Below are positions 44,687 to 54,948 of a DNA stretch of 64,000 bases, piece by piece. Numbering within the stretch: the stretch's first letter is position 1; every line of letters starts with the position of its first letter. Both the position numbers and the translations under genes were made by a program. The notes below the pieces were generated by a model. It worked only from the letters and a program-made list of their open reading frames with translations, was not told where the DNA came from and ran no database searches. The DNA is taken from positions 20,991-84,990 of the forward strand of contig CAOKRG010000004.1 in the NCBI GenBank assembly GCA_948471095.1. Direction: 5' to 3'. The DNA is from an uncultured Oscillospiraceae bacterium. GTDB taxonomy: Bacteria > Bacillota > Clostridia > Oscillospirales > Acutalibacteraceae.

Positions 44687-45628
44687 ATGGCCATTACGAG
44701 AGACGAGATCCTGCTGGAGTCAGGTACCAATGAGATCGAGATCATGGAGTTTACCATAGACGATGTGCTCTATGGAATCAATGTGGCGAAGGTCAGGGAG
44801 ATTCTCATCTCCTCGCCGGTAAAGTTTATGCCGCATACCCACGAGGCCGTGGAGGGCATCTACAAGCCCCGAGACGAGGTGATCACCGTGATCAACCTGC
44901 CCCGCTACCTGGGCAGCAGCGACTATGCCCCCAGGGAGAAGGACCTGTTTATTCTAACTGGTTTTAATAAAATGACCATCGCGTTCCGGGTCCACACGGT
45001 GGTGGGCATCAGCCGCATCTCCTGGACAGACATTGAGAAGCCGGATAATACCATCAGCGGCGGTAATGACGGCGTGGCCACAGGCATTGCCCAGTGCGGC
45101 AAGGACTTGGTAACCATTTTAGACTTTGAGCGCATTGTGGCGGAGATCTCGCCGGAGACCTCCATCAAGGTCAGTGACATTGACGCTTTGGGGCACCGGG
45201 ACCGGGTGGACACTCCTGTGGTGGTGGCGGAGGATTCCATTCTGCTCTCCCACATGATCAAGGAGTCCTTAAACAAGGCCGGTTACACCAACCTGCGCAT
45301 GTTCCCCAATGGCAACGACCTGTGGGAGTTCTTGCTGAGCCAGAAGAAGGCCGGTACTCTGGACGAGAACGCGGCCCTGATTGTGACTGACATTGAGATG
45401 CCCCAGATGGACGGCCACCGCCTGACCAAGCTGGTCAAGGACGACCCGGACATGAAGCACATTCCGCTGGTCATCTTCTCCTCGCTCATCAGCGAGGAAA
45501 TGCGCATAAAGGGCAAGCAGCTGGGCGCTGACGAACAGCTGAGCAAGCCGGAGATCGGCCGCTTGGTCAACGTGATGGACGCGCTGCTGAAAAGAAGCTA
45601 CCAGGAAAAGGCACGCCAGGCTGTGTAA
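44687..45628 (+). CDS. cheV: CheV coupling protein with receiver domain
   Basis: 313 residues: CheW-like domain (about 15-165), which couples receptors to CheA, fused to a receiver domain (about 178-305) with VVVAEDS and phospho-acceptor in IVTDIEMPQMDG. Good AAAGGAG site. With no cheW seen here, CheV supplies a coupling function in this operon. Confidence 0.96.
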   Translation: MAITRDEILLESGTNEIEIMEFTIDDVLYGINVAKVREILISSPVKFMPHTHEAVEGIYKPRDEVITVINLPRYLGSSDYAPREKDLFILTGFNKMTIAFRVHTVVGISRISWTDIEKPDNTISGGNDGVATGIAQCGKDLVTILDFERIVAEISPETSIKVSDIDALGHRDRVDTPVVVAEDSILLSHMIKESLNKAGYTNLRMFPNGNDLWEFLLSQKKAGTLDENAALIVTDIEMPQMDGHRLTKLVKDDPDMKHIPLVIFSSLISEEMRIKGKQLGADEQLSKPEIGRLVNVMDALLKRSYQEKARQAV

Positions 45629-45640
45629 GGAGAATCCGTC

Positions 45641-46909
45641 ATGAGAGAGAGATACATCGTTAGACTGCCCATAAAAAACGCCAAGAACCAGGTGGTGGGC
45701 TATGAGATCACCTATTATGGGGAGAACCAGGCCTATGGCAACAGCGACGAGGGCGAACACAACGAGTTCGCCGTGGCGGACACGGTCTATAATTTCCTCA
45801 TGCAGAATGTGGAAAAGGCCCTGAGCGACAGCGTACACTTTATGACCTTTACCACCACCTTGCTGATGAAGAAGACGCCCCGGCTTTTCGAAAAGGAAAA
45901 GCTGGTCATCCAGATCGAGGACAGCGTGGTGATCCATCCCCTGGCCCTGCATTTTGTGCAGCAGTATGCCAGAGAGGGGTATCAGATCGCTGTGAACGAT
46001 TTTCAGTTCGCGCCCCGCTATCTGTCCCTGATCGACTATATTGATTACATTAAGCTGGACTTTAAGCACAACTCGGACAGCACCCTGCGCCATGTGGTGG
46101 AGCTGGCCAAGAGCATGAACAAGAAGTGCATTGCCAACCAGATCGACAGCCAGGAGCTGCATGAAAAGGCCTTGGAGCTGGGTGTGGACGCCATGGAGGG
46201 CCCCTATGTGGCCCAGCAGATGGCTACCAAGGCCCACTCCAGCGGCTACCTGCAGAGCAATTTCTTCCGGCTGATGGTGGCTGTGGTAAAGGAGGAGCCG
46301 GACATGGAGGAGATCGAGCAGATCATCTCCATGGACGCCACTCTGAGCTATGGCGTGCTCCGCGTGGCGAACTCCGCCTATTTCGCCTCCAAGCACCGGG
46401 TCACCACCATCCGGCAGGCGATTGTGACCCTGGGCATCGCCCAGCTGAAGCAGTGGATCTACCTTTTGAGCACCACCAACGAGGGCGATGAGGTGGACGG
46501 CTCCGCGGAGGAATTCCTAAAGCTCTCCTTCCTGCGGGCCAGCTTTTGCAGCGAGCTGATGAGCTATGTGAAGGATATGCCCATTTCCCGCTCAGAGGCC
46601 TATTTGATGGGCATGTTCTCTACCCTGAACTACCTGATCGACGCGCCTTTGGAGGAGATTCTGACCACCGTGCCTGTGGCGGAGGAGATCAAGGCCGCCC
46701 TGCTGCGCCATGAGGGCCGCTGCGGCGAACTCTTCGACCTGGTGCTCAGCTATGAACAGGCGGACTGGAACGGCATTACCATCCATGCCAAGGCCTTGGG
46801 CGTACCTTCGAACACTTTGACCAACATCTATTTCAACTGTACCGAGTCGGTGAACGCCACCTGGCAGCAGATCAGCTCCTCGCCCCATGAGGACGCGGGG
46901 AAGGCCTGA
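45641..46909 (+). CDS. EAL-HDOD domain protein with degenerate EAL domain
   Basis: 422 residues in the YuxH/HDOD layout: EAL-like domain (1-200) and HDOD domain (about 205-400; SMDATLSYGVLRVANSAYFA). EAL catalytic positions are altered: the EAL motif reads EITYYGE, the DDF motif reads NDF, so phosphodiesterase activity against c-di-GMP is unlikely. It is 12 bases after cheV and before a terminator, so it ends the chemotaxis operon. Probably a signalling adaptor. Confidence 0.88.
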   Translation: MRERYIVRLPIKNAKNQVVGYEITYYGENQAYGNSDEGEHNEFAVADTVYNFLMQNVEKALSDSVHFMTFTTTLLMKKTPRLFEKEKLVIQIEDSVVIHPLALHFVQQYAREGYQIAVNDFQFAPRYLSLIDYIDYIKLDFKHNSDSTLRHVVELAKSMNKKCIANQIDSQELHEKALELGVDAMEGPYVAQQMATKAHSSGYLQSNFFRLMVAVVKEEPDMEEIEQIISMDATLSYGVLRVANSAYFASKHRVTTIRQAIVTLGIAQLKQWIYLLSTTNEGDEVDGSAEEFLKLSFLRASFCSELMSYVKDMPISRSEAYLMGMFSTLNYLIDAPLEEILTTVPVAEEIKAALLRHEGRCGELFDLVLSYEQADWNGITIHAKALGVPSNTLTNIYFNCTESVNATWQQISSSPHEDAGKA

Positions 46910-46931
46910 TGGGAGGCGTGCCCCATTGTGG

Positions 46932-46960
46932 AAAAATGCCTCCAATCGGGGGCGTTTTTT
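46932..46960 (+). terminator. Terminator of the chemotaxis operon
   Basis: Twelve-pair stem (46932-46943 with 46948-46959, two G-U pairs), AATC loop, ending in six T. Marks the end of the flagellar island. Confidence 0.82.
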
Positions 46961-47094
46961 GCTATTCTGAATGAAACCGCCCCTGTCTTTGCGCGGCGGC
47001 AGGCGGGGCGGATCCCCTATCAAAAAACGGAGCCGGTCGGGCGGGCAGAGCCGCGAGGCTGGCGGTTGCAAAAATAGAAAGCGAGGCCTATGCC

Positions 47095-49239
<2,145 letters not shown>

Positions 49240-49293
49240 TTCGTGGAGCCCTATGGGCGTGGCGTAAATTCTTTGCCTACCATCGCAATACAG

Positions 49294-49327
49294 AAAAAAC
49301 GGCTTAGCTGCTGCTAGGCCGTTTTTT
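49294..49327 (+). terminator. Terminator of glgX
   Basis: Fifteen-pair stem AAAAAACGGCTTAGC with its complement (one G-U), loop TGCT, six T at the end. Confidence 0.9.
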
Positions 49328-49411
49328 GCATTTTAGGGAGTGTTCGCGGGAGGCTTTCCCGCTCATCGCTTAATGTTACAAGGGGTAGGATGCCCCCTGC
49401 AAACGAAAGGG

Positions 49412-49429
49412 CAGAGCCGCCCGGCTCTG
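49412..49429 (-). terminator. Possible terminator of the M42 peptidase gene
   Basis: CAGAGCC-GCCC-GGCTCTG hairpin just beyond the stop codon on the minus strand; only a short, broken T run follows. Confidence 0.4.
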
Positions 49430-49452
49430 ATAAACACCGCCTACCTGGTTTT

Positions 49453-50505
49453 TCAGGGCTTGATGGAGCAGAATTCCACCTCTTCCGCTTCGGCGGGAAG
49501 CCGCGTCAGGAAGGCGCTCAGCAGCCGGATGCAGTCCTCGATGTCCTTCCAGCTGCCCACCTCCACCGAGCTGTGCATATACCGCAGCGGGATGGAGACC
49601 AGCGCCATGGGGATGCCGGGGCCGGCGCGGTTGACGGTATCGCCGTCCGTGCCCGTGCGGCCGGTGGCGATCTCCCACTGCACCTGCATGCCCAGGTCCT
49701 CCGCCGTTTTTTCCAGCAGCGCGTTCATTTTCTTGTTGACCACCGAGGCCCGGCACAGCACCGGCCCGCCGCCCAGCTTGACCTCCCCGGTATCCGCCGG
49801 ATCCGTGCCGGGGGCGTCGCTGGCCCAGGTCACGTCCACCGCGATGGCGCAGTGGGGCTGCACCCGGGCCGCGGCATAGTAGGCGCCCCGGCCGCTGGTC
49901 TCCTCGCCCACGGTGGTGGCGGCGTATATGCCCGCCTTCGCGCCCTGGCGCGCGGCCTCCTTGGCGGCTTCCAGCACCACGAAGGCCCCGGTGCGGTCGT
50001 CCAAGGCCCGGCAGGTAAAGCGGTCGTTCAGCAGCTCCCGCACGGGCACGTCGGCGCACACCGGGTCCCCGATGGAGACCAGCCCGGCGGCCTCCTCTTT
50101 GCTGTTCGCGCCAATGTCCACCAGCAGGTCGGAGGCCTCGGCCTTCTCCTTTTTCAGCAGGTCGGAGGAGGTGGCGATCACGCCGTTGACCAAGCTGCCC
50201 TCATGCCAGACCTGCACCGGCGAGCCCAGGTACAGCCTGGGCCGGACCCCGCCCGCGCCGGTCAGGTGCAGCCGGCCCTGTGCGTCGATGTGGGTGACCA
50301 CGAAGCCGATCTCGTCAATGTGGCCGCAGAGCAAAACCTTTAGGCCGGCCTCCGGGTTGACCACGGAAATGGCGTTGCCGCTGGGGTCAGTCTGTTGGGC
50401 GTGGGCAAATTCCTTGCCATAGGCCAGGGCCTTGGCCTGTATGGCCTCTTCATAGCCGCTGACCGAGGGGGTGGCCAGCAGGTCCTTCAAAAATTCACGA
50501 TCCAT
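49453..50505 (-). CDS. M42 family metallo-aminopeptidase
   Basis: 350 residues. Dinuclear metal ligands are visible: H in LLCGHIDEIGF, bridging D in CRALDDRTG, the EE pair in VGEETSGRG, D in AVDVTW and H in MHSSVEV. Family members are cytoplasmic tetrahedral (TET) aminopeptidases or related glucanase-annotated proteins. Start ATG 50505 with GAGGT seven bases upstream; a longer in-frame start has no support. Monocistronic. Confidence 0.92.
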   Translation of the reverse strand: MDREFLKDLLATPSVSGYEEAIQAKALAYGKEFAHAQQTDPSGNAISVVNPEAGLKVLLCGHIDEIGFVVTHIDAQGRLHLTGAGGVRPRLYLGSPVQVWHEGSLVNGVIATSSDLLKKEKAEASDLLVDIGANSKEEAAGLVSIGDPVCADVPVRELLNDRFTCRALDDRTGAFVVLEAAKEAARQGAKAGIYAATTVGEETSGRGAYYAAARVQPHCAIAVDVTWASDAPGTDPADTGEVKLGGGPVLCRASVVNKKMNALLEKTAEDLGMQVQWEIATGRTGTDGDTVNRAGPGIPMALVSIPLRYMHSSVEVGSWKDIEDCIRLLSAFLTRLPAEAEEVEFCSIKP

Positions 50506-50581
50506 GAGAATTACCTCTTTTCCAAAAAATGCCGGGCACTCTTGCGGGCCGGAAAAGGCCCAGACTCTCTTCATTATAGCA

Positions 50582-50816
50582 TCCGCATTGAGTTTTGGCC
50601 GTATTTTTGCGACTTGGCGAAGCCAACGTCATAAGCAAAACGAGCGCTTCGCGCGAAGGGCAAAACTCGTAATGTACGCTTGCGTACATTATAGCATAAA
50701 TCCGCATTGAGTTTTGGCCGTATTTTTGCGACTTGGCGAAGCCAACGTCATAAGCAAAACGAGCGCTTCGCGCGAAGGGCAAAAACTCGTAATGTACGCT
50801 TGCCTACATTATAGCA
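50582..50816. repeat. Tandem 119-base intergenic repeat, two copies
   Basis: Copy 1 is 50582-50700, copy 2 is 50701-50816; they differ by a short end segment, one inserted A and one G/C change. Each copy is preceded and followed by CATTATAGCA and contains inverted repeats (TTGGC-GAA-GCCAA; CTTCGCGCGAAG; GTACGC-TT-GCGTAC, the last damaged in copy 2). Read on the minus strand each CATTATAGCA carries TATAAT, without a good -35. The last unit sits next to a GGCGCGCC site. Confidence 0.9.
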
Positions 50817-51004
50817 CGGCGCGCCCCAGAATGCAAACCGGGAGGAAAGCGGGGGAGCAGCCAAATGCGCGTTCTAAAGACGAAGCTTTTGTTCTTTGCT
50901 CTCTGGGGCCTTCTTGTTCAACTCTTCCCTCCGGATACTCTCAGGTCCTGCCGCAGGCTTCCTGATCTTCTCCAAAGAAAACCGGATTTTTCTCAAAACC
51001 CCCC
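50817..51004. other. Intergenic, no gene seen
   Basis: Follows the tandem repeat and leads to the metal regulator promoter. No ORF with ribosome site and no clear terminator. Confidence 0.4.
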
Positions 51005-51055
51005 TTGACTTTCCCAGAAGGGAGGTGTATCATATATATGAACGATAGCTCATAT
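51005..51055 (+). promoter_or_regulatory. Promoter and candidate operator of the metal-efflux operon
   Basis: TTGACT (51005-51010), 17 bases, TATCAT (51028-51033). Overlapping it is ATATGA-N8-TCATAT (51036-51041 and 51050-51055), the type of AT-rich palindrome bound by SmtB/CzrA regulators. It spans the start codon, so bound repressor would block transcription at once. Confidence 0.6.
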
Positions 51056-51421
51056 GAAAGGATGTTTGATTTAATGGAGGCGTCGGCAGCGCTTACCCAC
51101 GTGCACGAGGACATTGTGCGCCGGGTCAACGAGATTATGCCCTGCGAAGAGGAGCTTTTCGACCTGGCGGAGCTGTTCAAGGTTTTTGGCGACTCCACCC
51201 GGGTGCGCATTCTGTTCGTTCTCTTCGAGTCGGAAATGTGCGTCTGCGGCCTGGCGGAGCTGCTGGGCATGACCCAGTCGGCCATCTCCCACCAGCTGCA
51301 GGTGCTGAAAAAGGCCAAGCTGGTCCGCTACCGCCGGGAGGGCAAGACCATTTTCTACTCCCTGGCCGACGGCCATGTGCGGGCCATCTTGGACCAGGGC
51401 ATGGAACACATCACCGAGTGA
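51038..51421 (+). CDS. ArsR/SmtB-family metal-sensing repressor
   Basis: 127-residue winged-helix repressor. Recognition helix TQSAISHQLQVLKKAKLVRY and wing REGKTIFYSL. The alpha-5 zinc site of SmtB is completely kept: D111, H113, H124 and E127 have the same spacing as in SmtB. C68/C70 at the alpha-3N position could add a soft-metal site. ATG 51038 is ten bases after GGAGGTG; that site falls within the promoter spacer, so ATG 51062 or 51074 are alternatives if transcription starts near 51040. Confidence 0.92.
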   Translation: MNDSSYERMFDLMEASAALTHVHEDIVRRVNEIMPCEEELFDLAELFKVFGDSTRVRILFVLFESEMCVCGLAELLGMTQSAISHQLQVLKKAKLVRYRREGKTIFYSLADGHVRAILDQGMEHITE

Positions 51422-51433
51422 AGGAGGCATAGA

Positions 51434-51940
51434 TTGGAAACTATTTTTCTTACGAATTTCACAGATTCCCGCTTTCAAAAGGCCTTTCAGGTCTACTTTG
51501 AGGAGCTGGGCATCCATGTCAAAAACTGGGAGGGTGTCTTCGCCGAGATGAACGGCGACTCCCACGGCAACGCCGCCTATGTGCGGCTGGATGGGGAACG
51601 GGTGGTTGGCTTCATCCAGTTCTGCCCCATGGAGCTCTCCGGCTGGTTTTTTACCAAGGAGCTGGGCTTCATCCGGGAGTTCTGGATTGCCCCGGAATAC
51701 CGGGGCCAGGGCCACGGCACGGCCCTGCTGGGGCTGGCGGAGGGCTGGTTTCAGAGCCGGGGCTTCGCGGGGGCCATTTTGACCACGAACACCGCGCCGG
51801 GCTTTTATACCCGGCTGGGCTACCGGCTGGACCCAGGCTTTTCCGCGAAAAATGGAGATCCGGTTTTTGTGAAGGACCTGCCTCCCCTTAAACCGGAAGC
51901 CGGGGTCCAGGGCATGACTCTGGAAACTCCCACGAACTAG
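51434..51940 (+). CDS. GNAT family N-acetyltransferase
   Basis: 168 residues. Acetyl-CoA motif A IREFWIAPEYRGQGHGTALL and the C-terminal APGFYTRLGY are typical. TTG start at 51434, 12 bases after the regulator. Substrate unknown. Its place between a metal sensor and its pump is unusual and suggests co-regulation. Confidence 0.88.
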   Translation: METIFLTNFTDSRFQKAFQVYFEELGIHVKNWEGVFAEMNGDSHGNAAYVRLDGERVVGFIQFCPMELSGWFFTKELGFIREFWIAPEYRGQGHGTALLGLAEGWFQSRGFAGAILTTNTAPGFYTRLGYRLDPGFSAKNGDPVFVKDLPPLKPEAGVQGMTLETPTN

Positions 51941-51994
51941 ACAAAATAAGGCCGAGAAACCATACATAATATACAAAGAAAGGACTTGGTAACT

Positions 51995-52213
51995 ATGACG
52001 AGACGTTTCAACATGATTGACCTGGACTGCGCCAACTGCGCCGCCAAAATGGAGGCCGCCATCAAGAAAATTGCAGGAGTGGAGGACGCTTCCGTCAGTT
52101 TTATGACGCAGAAGATGACCATAGAGGCCGATCCGGACCGCTTCGAGCAGATCATGGACCAGGTGGTCAAGACCTGCCGCAGGGTGGAGCCGGACTGCCG
52201 GATCGTCCGGTGA
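51995..52213 (+). CDS. Free-standing heavy-metal-associated (HMA) domain protein
   Basis: 72 residues forming a ferredoxin-like HMA domain with metal-binding C-x-x-C (DLDCANCAAKME). It probably passes metal to, or regulates, the ATPase encoded next. This domain is usually fused to the N-terminus of such pumps; the pump here lacks it. ATG 51995 follows AAAGGA by ten bases. Confidence 0.88.
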   Translation: MTRRFNMIDLDCANCAAKMEAAIKKIAGVEDASVSFMTQKMTIEADPDRFEQIMDQVVKTCRRVEPDCRIVR

Positions 52214-52246
52214 TTTTTCTGAAAAAGGAGAAAGGAAGTCTTCCCC

Positions 52247-54118
52247 ATGAGCAAAAGGCAGACCAAAATGCTGTACCGCATTATCGCCGGGGCCATTCTG
52301 CTGGCAGCGGCGGCGCTGATCCCCTATGCGGGGCCCTGGCGGTTCCTGCTGTTTCTTCCGGCCTATTTCATGGCGGGGTGGGACGTTCTCTGGCGGGCAG
52401 CGAAAAACATTGCCCACGGCCAGGTTTTTGATGAAAACTTCCTCATGGCCCTGGCCACGGTGGGGGCTTTCTGCACCGGCTTTTTCGGGGAGGGCGAGTA
52501 CCCCGAGGCGGTGTTCGTCATGCTGTTCTACCAGGTGGGCGAGCTGTTCCAGGGCGTGGCTGTGGGCAGGTCCCGCAAATCCATCTCCTCCCTGATGGAC
52601 CTGCGGCCCGACTATGCCAACGTGGAGCGGGACGGCCAGATGGTCCAGGTGGACCCGGAGGACGTGGCCGTGGGCAGCGTGATCGTGGTAAAGCCCGGGG
52701 AGAAGGTGCCTCTGGACGGGGAGATTGTGGAGGGCTCCACCACCCTGAATACCGCCGCGCTGACGGGCGAGTCCCTGCCCCGGTCCGTTCATGCCGGGGA
52801 GGCGGTAGCCAGCGGCTGCATCAACCTGAGCGGCCTTATCCGGGTGCGGGTGGACCGGCCCTTCCAGGAGGGCACGGTGGCGAAAATTCTGGACCTGGTG
52901 GAAAACGCCGCCAGCAAGAAGGCCAAGGCGGAGAACTTCATCACCAAGTTCGCCCGGTACTACACCCCGGCGGTGGTCATCGCTGCCCTAGTCCTGGCGG
53001 TGGTTCCCCCGCTGTTTGCGGGCGGCTGGGCCCAGTGGCTCCAGCGGGCCTTGACCTTTTTGGTGGTCTCCTGCCCCTGCGCCCTGGTAATCTCCGTGCC
53101 GCTCAGCTTCTTCTGCGGCATCGGCGGGGCCTCCCGGCAGGGTGTGCTCATCAAGGGCGGCAACTACATGGAGACCCTGGCTGCGGTGGATACCATGGTG
53201 TTCGACAAGACGGGCACCCTGACCCAGGGGGTCTTCCAGGTCACGGAGGTCCGCCCGGAGCCCTGGCTGAACCGGGAGCAGCTGCTGGAACTGGCCGCGC
53301 TGGCGGAGGGCTACTCGGACCACCCCATCTCCCGCTCCATTCGGGAGGCCTGGAACGGGCCCGCCGACCCGGCCCGGCTCTCTGAGGTGGAAGAGCTGTC
53401 CGGCCGGGGCGTGCGGGTGCGGGTGGACGGCAAGCTGGTCTGCGCCGGGAACCGGAAGCTGATGGAGGAATCCGGCGTGGCCCTGCCCCAAGAGGCCGGG
53501 GCCTCTCCCGGCACCACGGTCCACCTGGCGGCGGAGGGCCGGTACGCGGGGCGGGTGGTCATCTCCGACCGGCTGAAGCCCGACGCGGCGGAAGCGGTCG
53601 CCCGGCTAAAGGCCCAGGGCGTTCAGACCGTCATGCTCACCGGCGACGCCCGGGCCGCGGGCGAGGCCGCCGCCAAGGCCTTGGGACTGGACCAGGCCTA
53701 TACCGAGCTGCTTCCGGCGGATAAGGTGGAAAAGCTGGAAGGGCTGCTGGCCCGGCAGGCTCCCAAGTCCCGGCTGGCCTTTGTGGGGGACGGCGTCAAC
53801 GACGCGCCGGTGCTCTCCCGGGCGGACGTGGGCATTGCCATGGGGGCCCTGGGCTCGGACGCGGCCATTGAGGCGGCGGACGTGGTGCTCATGGACGACA
53901 AGCCCTCCAAAATCCCCCTGGCCATGGCCATTGCCCGGAAGACCCTGGGCATTGTGCGGCAGAACATCGTCTTCGCCCTGGCGGTGAAGGCCCTGGTGCT
54001 GGCGCTTACGGCGGTGGGCCTGGCCAACATGTGGCTGGCCGTGTTTGCCGACGTGGGGGTCATGGTGCTGGCGGTGCTCAACGCCACCCGGGCCAGCGCG
54101 AGGAGGCAGGCCGGGTAA
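52247..54118 (+). CDS. P1B-type Zn/Cd/Pb-exporting ATPase
   Basis: 623 residues. Metal-binding CPC (276-278), phosphatase TGES (173-176), phosphorylated D320 in DKTGTL, and GDGVNDAPVL hinge. The last segments have the Lys (LAVKALVLAL) and Asp (FADVGVM) that mark the Zn/Cd/Pb subgroup (ZntA/CadA), which fits the SmtB-type regulator. No N-terminal HMA domain; the domain is encoded separately upstream. Six to eight membrane segments. Confers metal export from the cytoplasm. Confidence 0.95.
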   Translation: MSKRQTKMLYRIIAGAILLAAAALIPYAGPWRFLLFLPAYFMAGWDVLWRAAKNIAHGQVFDENFLMALATVGAFCTGFFGEGEYPEAVFVMLFYQVGELFQGVAVGRSRKSISSLMDLRPDYANVERDGQMVQVDPEDVAVGSVIVVKPGEKVPLDGEIVEGSTTLNTAALTGESLPRSVHAGEAVASGCINLSGLIRVRVDRPFQEGTVAKILDLVENAASKKAKAENFITKFARYYTPAVVIAALVLAVVPPLFAGGWAQWLQRALTFLVVSCPCALVISVPLSFFCGIGGASRQGVLIKGGNYMETLAAVDTMVFDKTGTLTQGVFQVTEVRPEPWLNREQLLELAALAEGYSDHPISRSIREAWNGPADPARLSEVEELSGRGVRVRVDGKLVCAGNRKLMEESGVALPQEAGASPGTTVHLAAEGRYAGRVVISDRLKPDAAEAVARLKAQGVQTVMLTGDARAAGEAAAKALGLDQAYTELLPADKVEKLEGLLARQAPKSRLAFVGDGVNDAPVLSRADVGIAMGALGSDAAIEAADVVLMDDKPSKIPLAMAIARKTLGIVRQNIVFALAVKALVLALTAVGLANMWLAVFADVGVMVLAVLNATRASARRQAG

Positions 54119-54234
54119 ATCAGGGCGGCGGGCCATGTGGTTATAGTTAACGCGGTCTAAAAAAGGACCTCCCGCTTTTGAACCGGGCGGATTCGGCCCT
54201 TCAAACAAGCCCCGGCGATAACTCAAGGAGAGAG

Positions 54235-54274
54235 AAGCAGCCCCATCCCAAGCGGATGGCTGGCTGCTTTTTTT
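54235..54274 (+). terminator. Terminator of the metal-efflux operon
   Basis: AAGCAGCC/GGCTGCTT outer stem with CCATCC/GGATGG inner stem, followed by six or more T. Confidence 0.9.
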
Positions 54275-54326
54275 GCGTGGAAAAATGGAGGGAAAGCGGG
54301 CCCGAAGGAGGCCCCTGCAAGATAGC

Positions 54327-54465
54327 GTACTTTTTTGCAAAAGCTAGCTACGTATCTCCCAGCTCTGATATTAGCACATATTTCCTGGAAAGGCAATACC
54401 TACTATGGAAAAAGATTGTGAATCTGCCAATAAAAATACTCCATGCGGAAGCTGCAAAAAAGTAC
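54327..54465. repeat. Perfect 13-base inverted repeat flanking 113 bases
   Basis: GTACTTTTTTGCA at 54327-54339 and its exact complement at 54453-54465, with imperfect extension inward. The enclosed AT-richer segment has no gene. Looks like a MITE-sized element or a long-range RNA stem; target duplications are not evident. Confidence 0.55.
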
Positions 54466-54750
54466 ACGTTTTTGCAAACGGGGAGCGCTTTGGCCCGGAA
54501 GGAGCTGGGCAGCGGATATCCCGCGCGACCCGTAAATCTTCCAAAGCAGGGGAGTTGTATGGAGGAGTTTTTGGGAGGACTGTATTTAAGAGGGGAGGGA
54601 GATACCGCCATATGGCCGCCCGCGCGCTGCGCCCAAGCGCGGGCAGAGTAATCTGGGCGTACGGGCAAACCACCGGAAACGATGGGGCTGCAAAGCTAGG
54701 GGGCTAAGGCGTTCAGGGCGCTATGCCAGCCCGGCTGCTGGTGCGGGCTC

Positions 54751-54774
54751 CTTTATAGTAAGTTTACTGTAAAG
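54751..54774. promoter_or_regulatory. AT-rich palindrome upstream of the surface protein gene
   Basis: 24 bases from CTTTATAGTAA to TTTACTGTAAAG read almost the same on both strands (three mismatched pairs). Operator-like, about 175 bases before the start codon. No known regulator assigned. Confidence 0.35.
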
Positions 54775-54948
54775 GGCCTGCCGGATGTGGCGCGGAGCAT
54801 AACTCCGCCCACAGCCTTGGTAAACCGGCCGAAAGGCCGGGGCACAAAGCAAGGGGCCTACGGTGGTCTCCATATGTGGACCTACTATGGCAGCCCAGCC
54901 GCCGGATCCTTTGCATCCGAAAAACCAGCAAAGAGAGGAAAAGTTAAG

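Larger units (their letters stand above)
54275..54948. other. Long intergenic region with inverted repeats, no gene supported
   Basis: About 670 bases before the surface protein gene. Open frames on both strands lack ribosome sites and family features. It contains a 13-base inverted repeat pair (54327/54453), the palindrome at 54751, and short repeats of GGCC-rich hairpins near 54830. Lower GC in the first part than in the neighbours suggests inserted or mobile sequence. Confidence 0.5.

Noticed and set aside
50582-50816. CRISPR or small ORFs in the 119-base repeat
   Set aside because: Only two direct copies without spacers; short frames on both strands lack ribosome sites.
54178-54651. Small plus-strand open frame between the metal pump and the surface protein
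   Set aside because: It runs through a strong terminator and the inverted repeat, has no ribosome site and no coding pattern.
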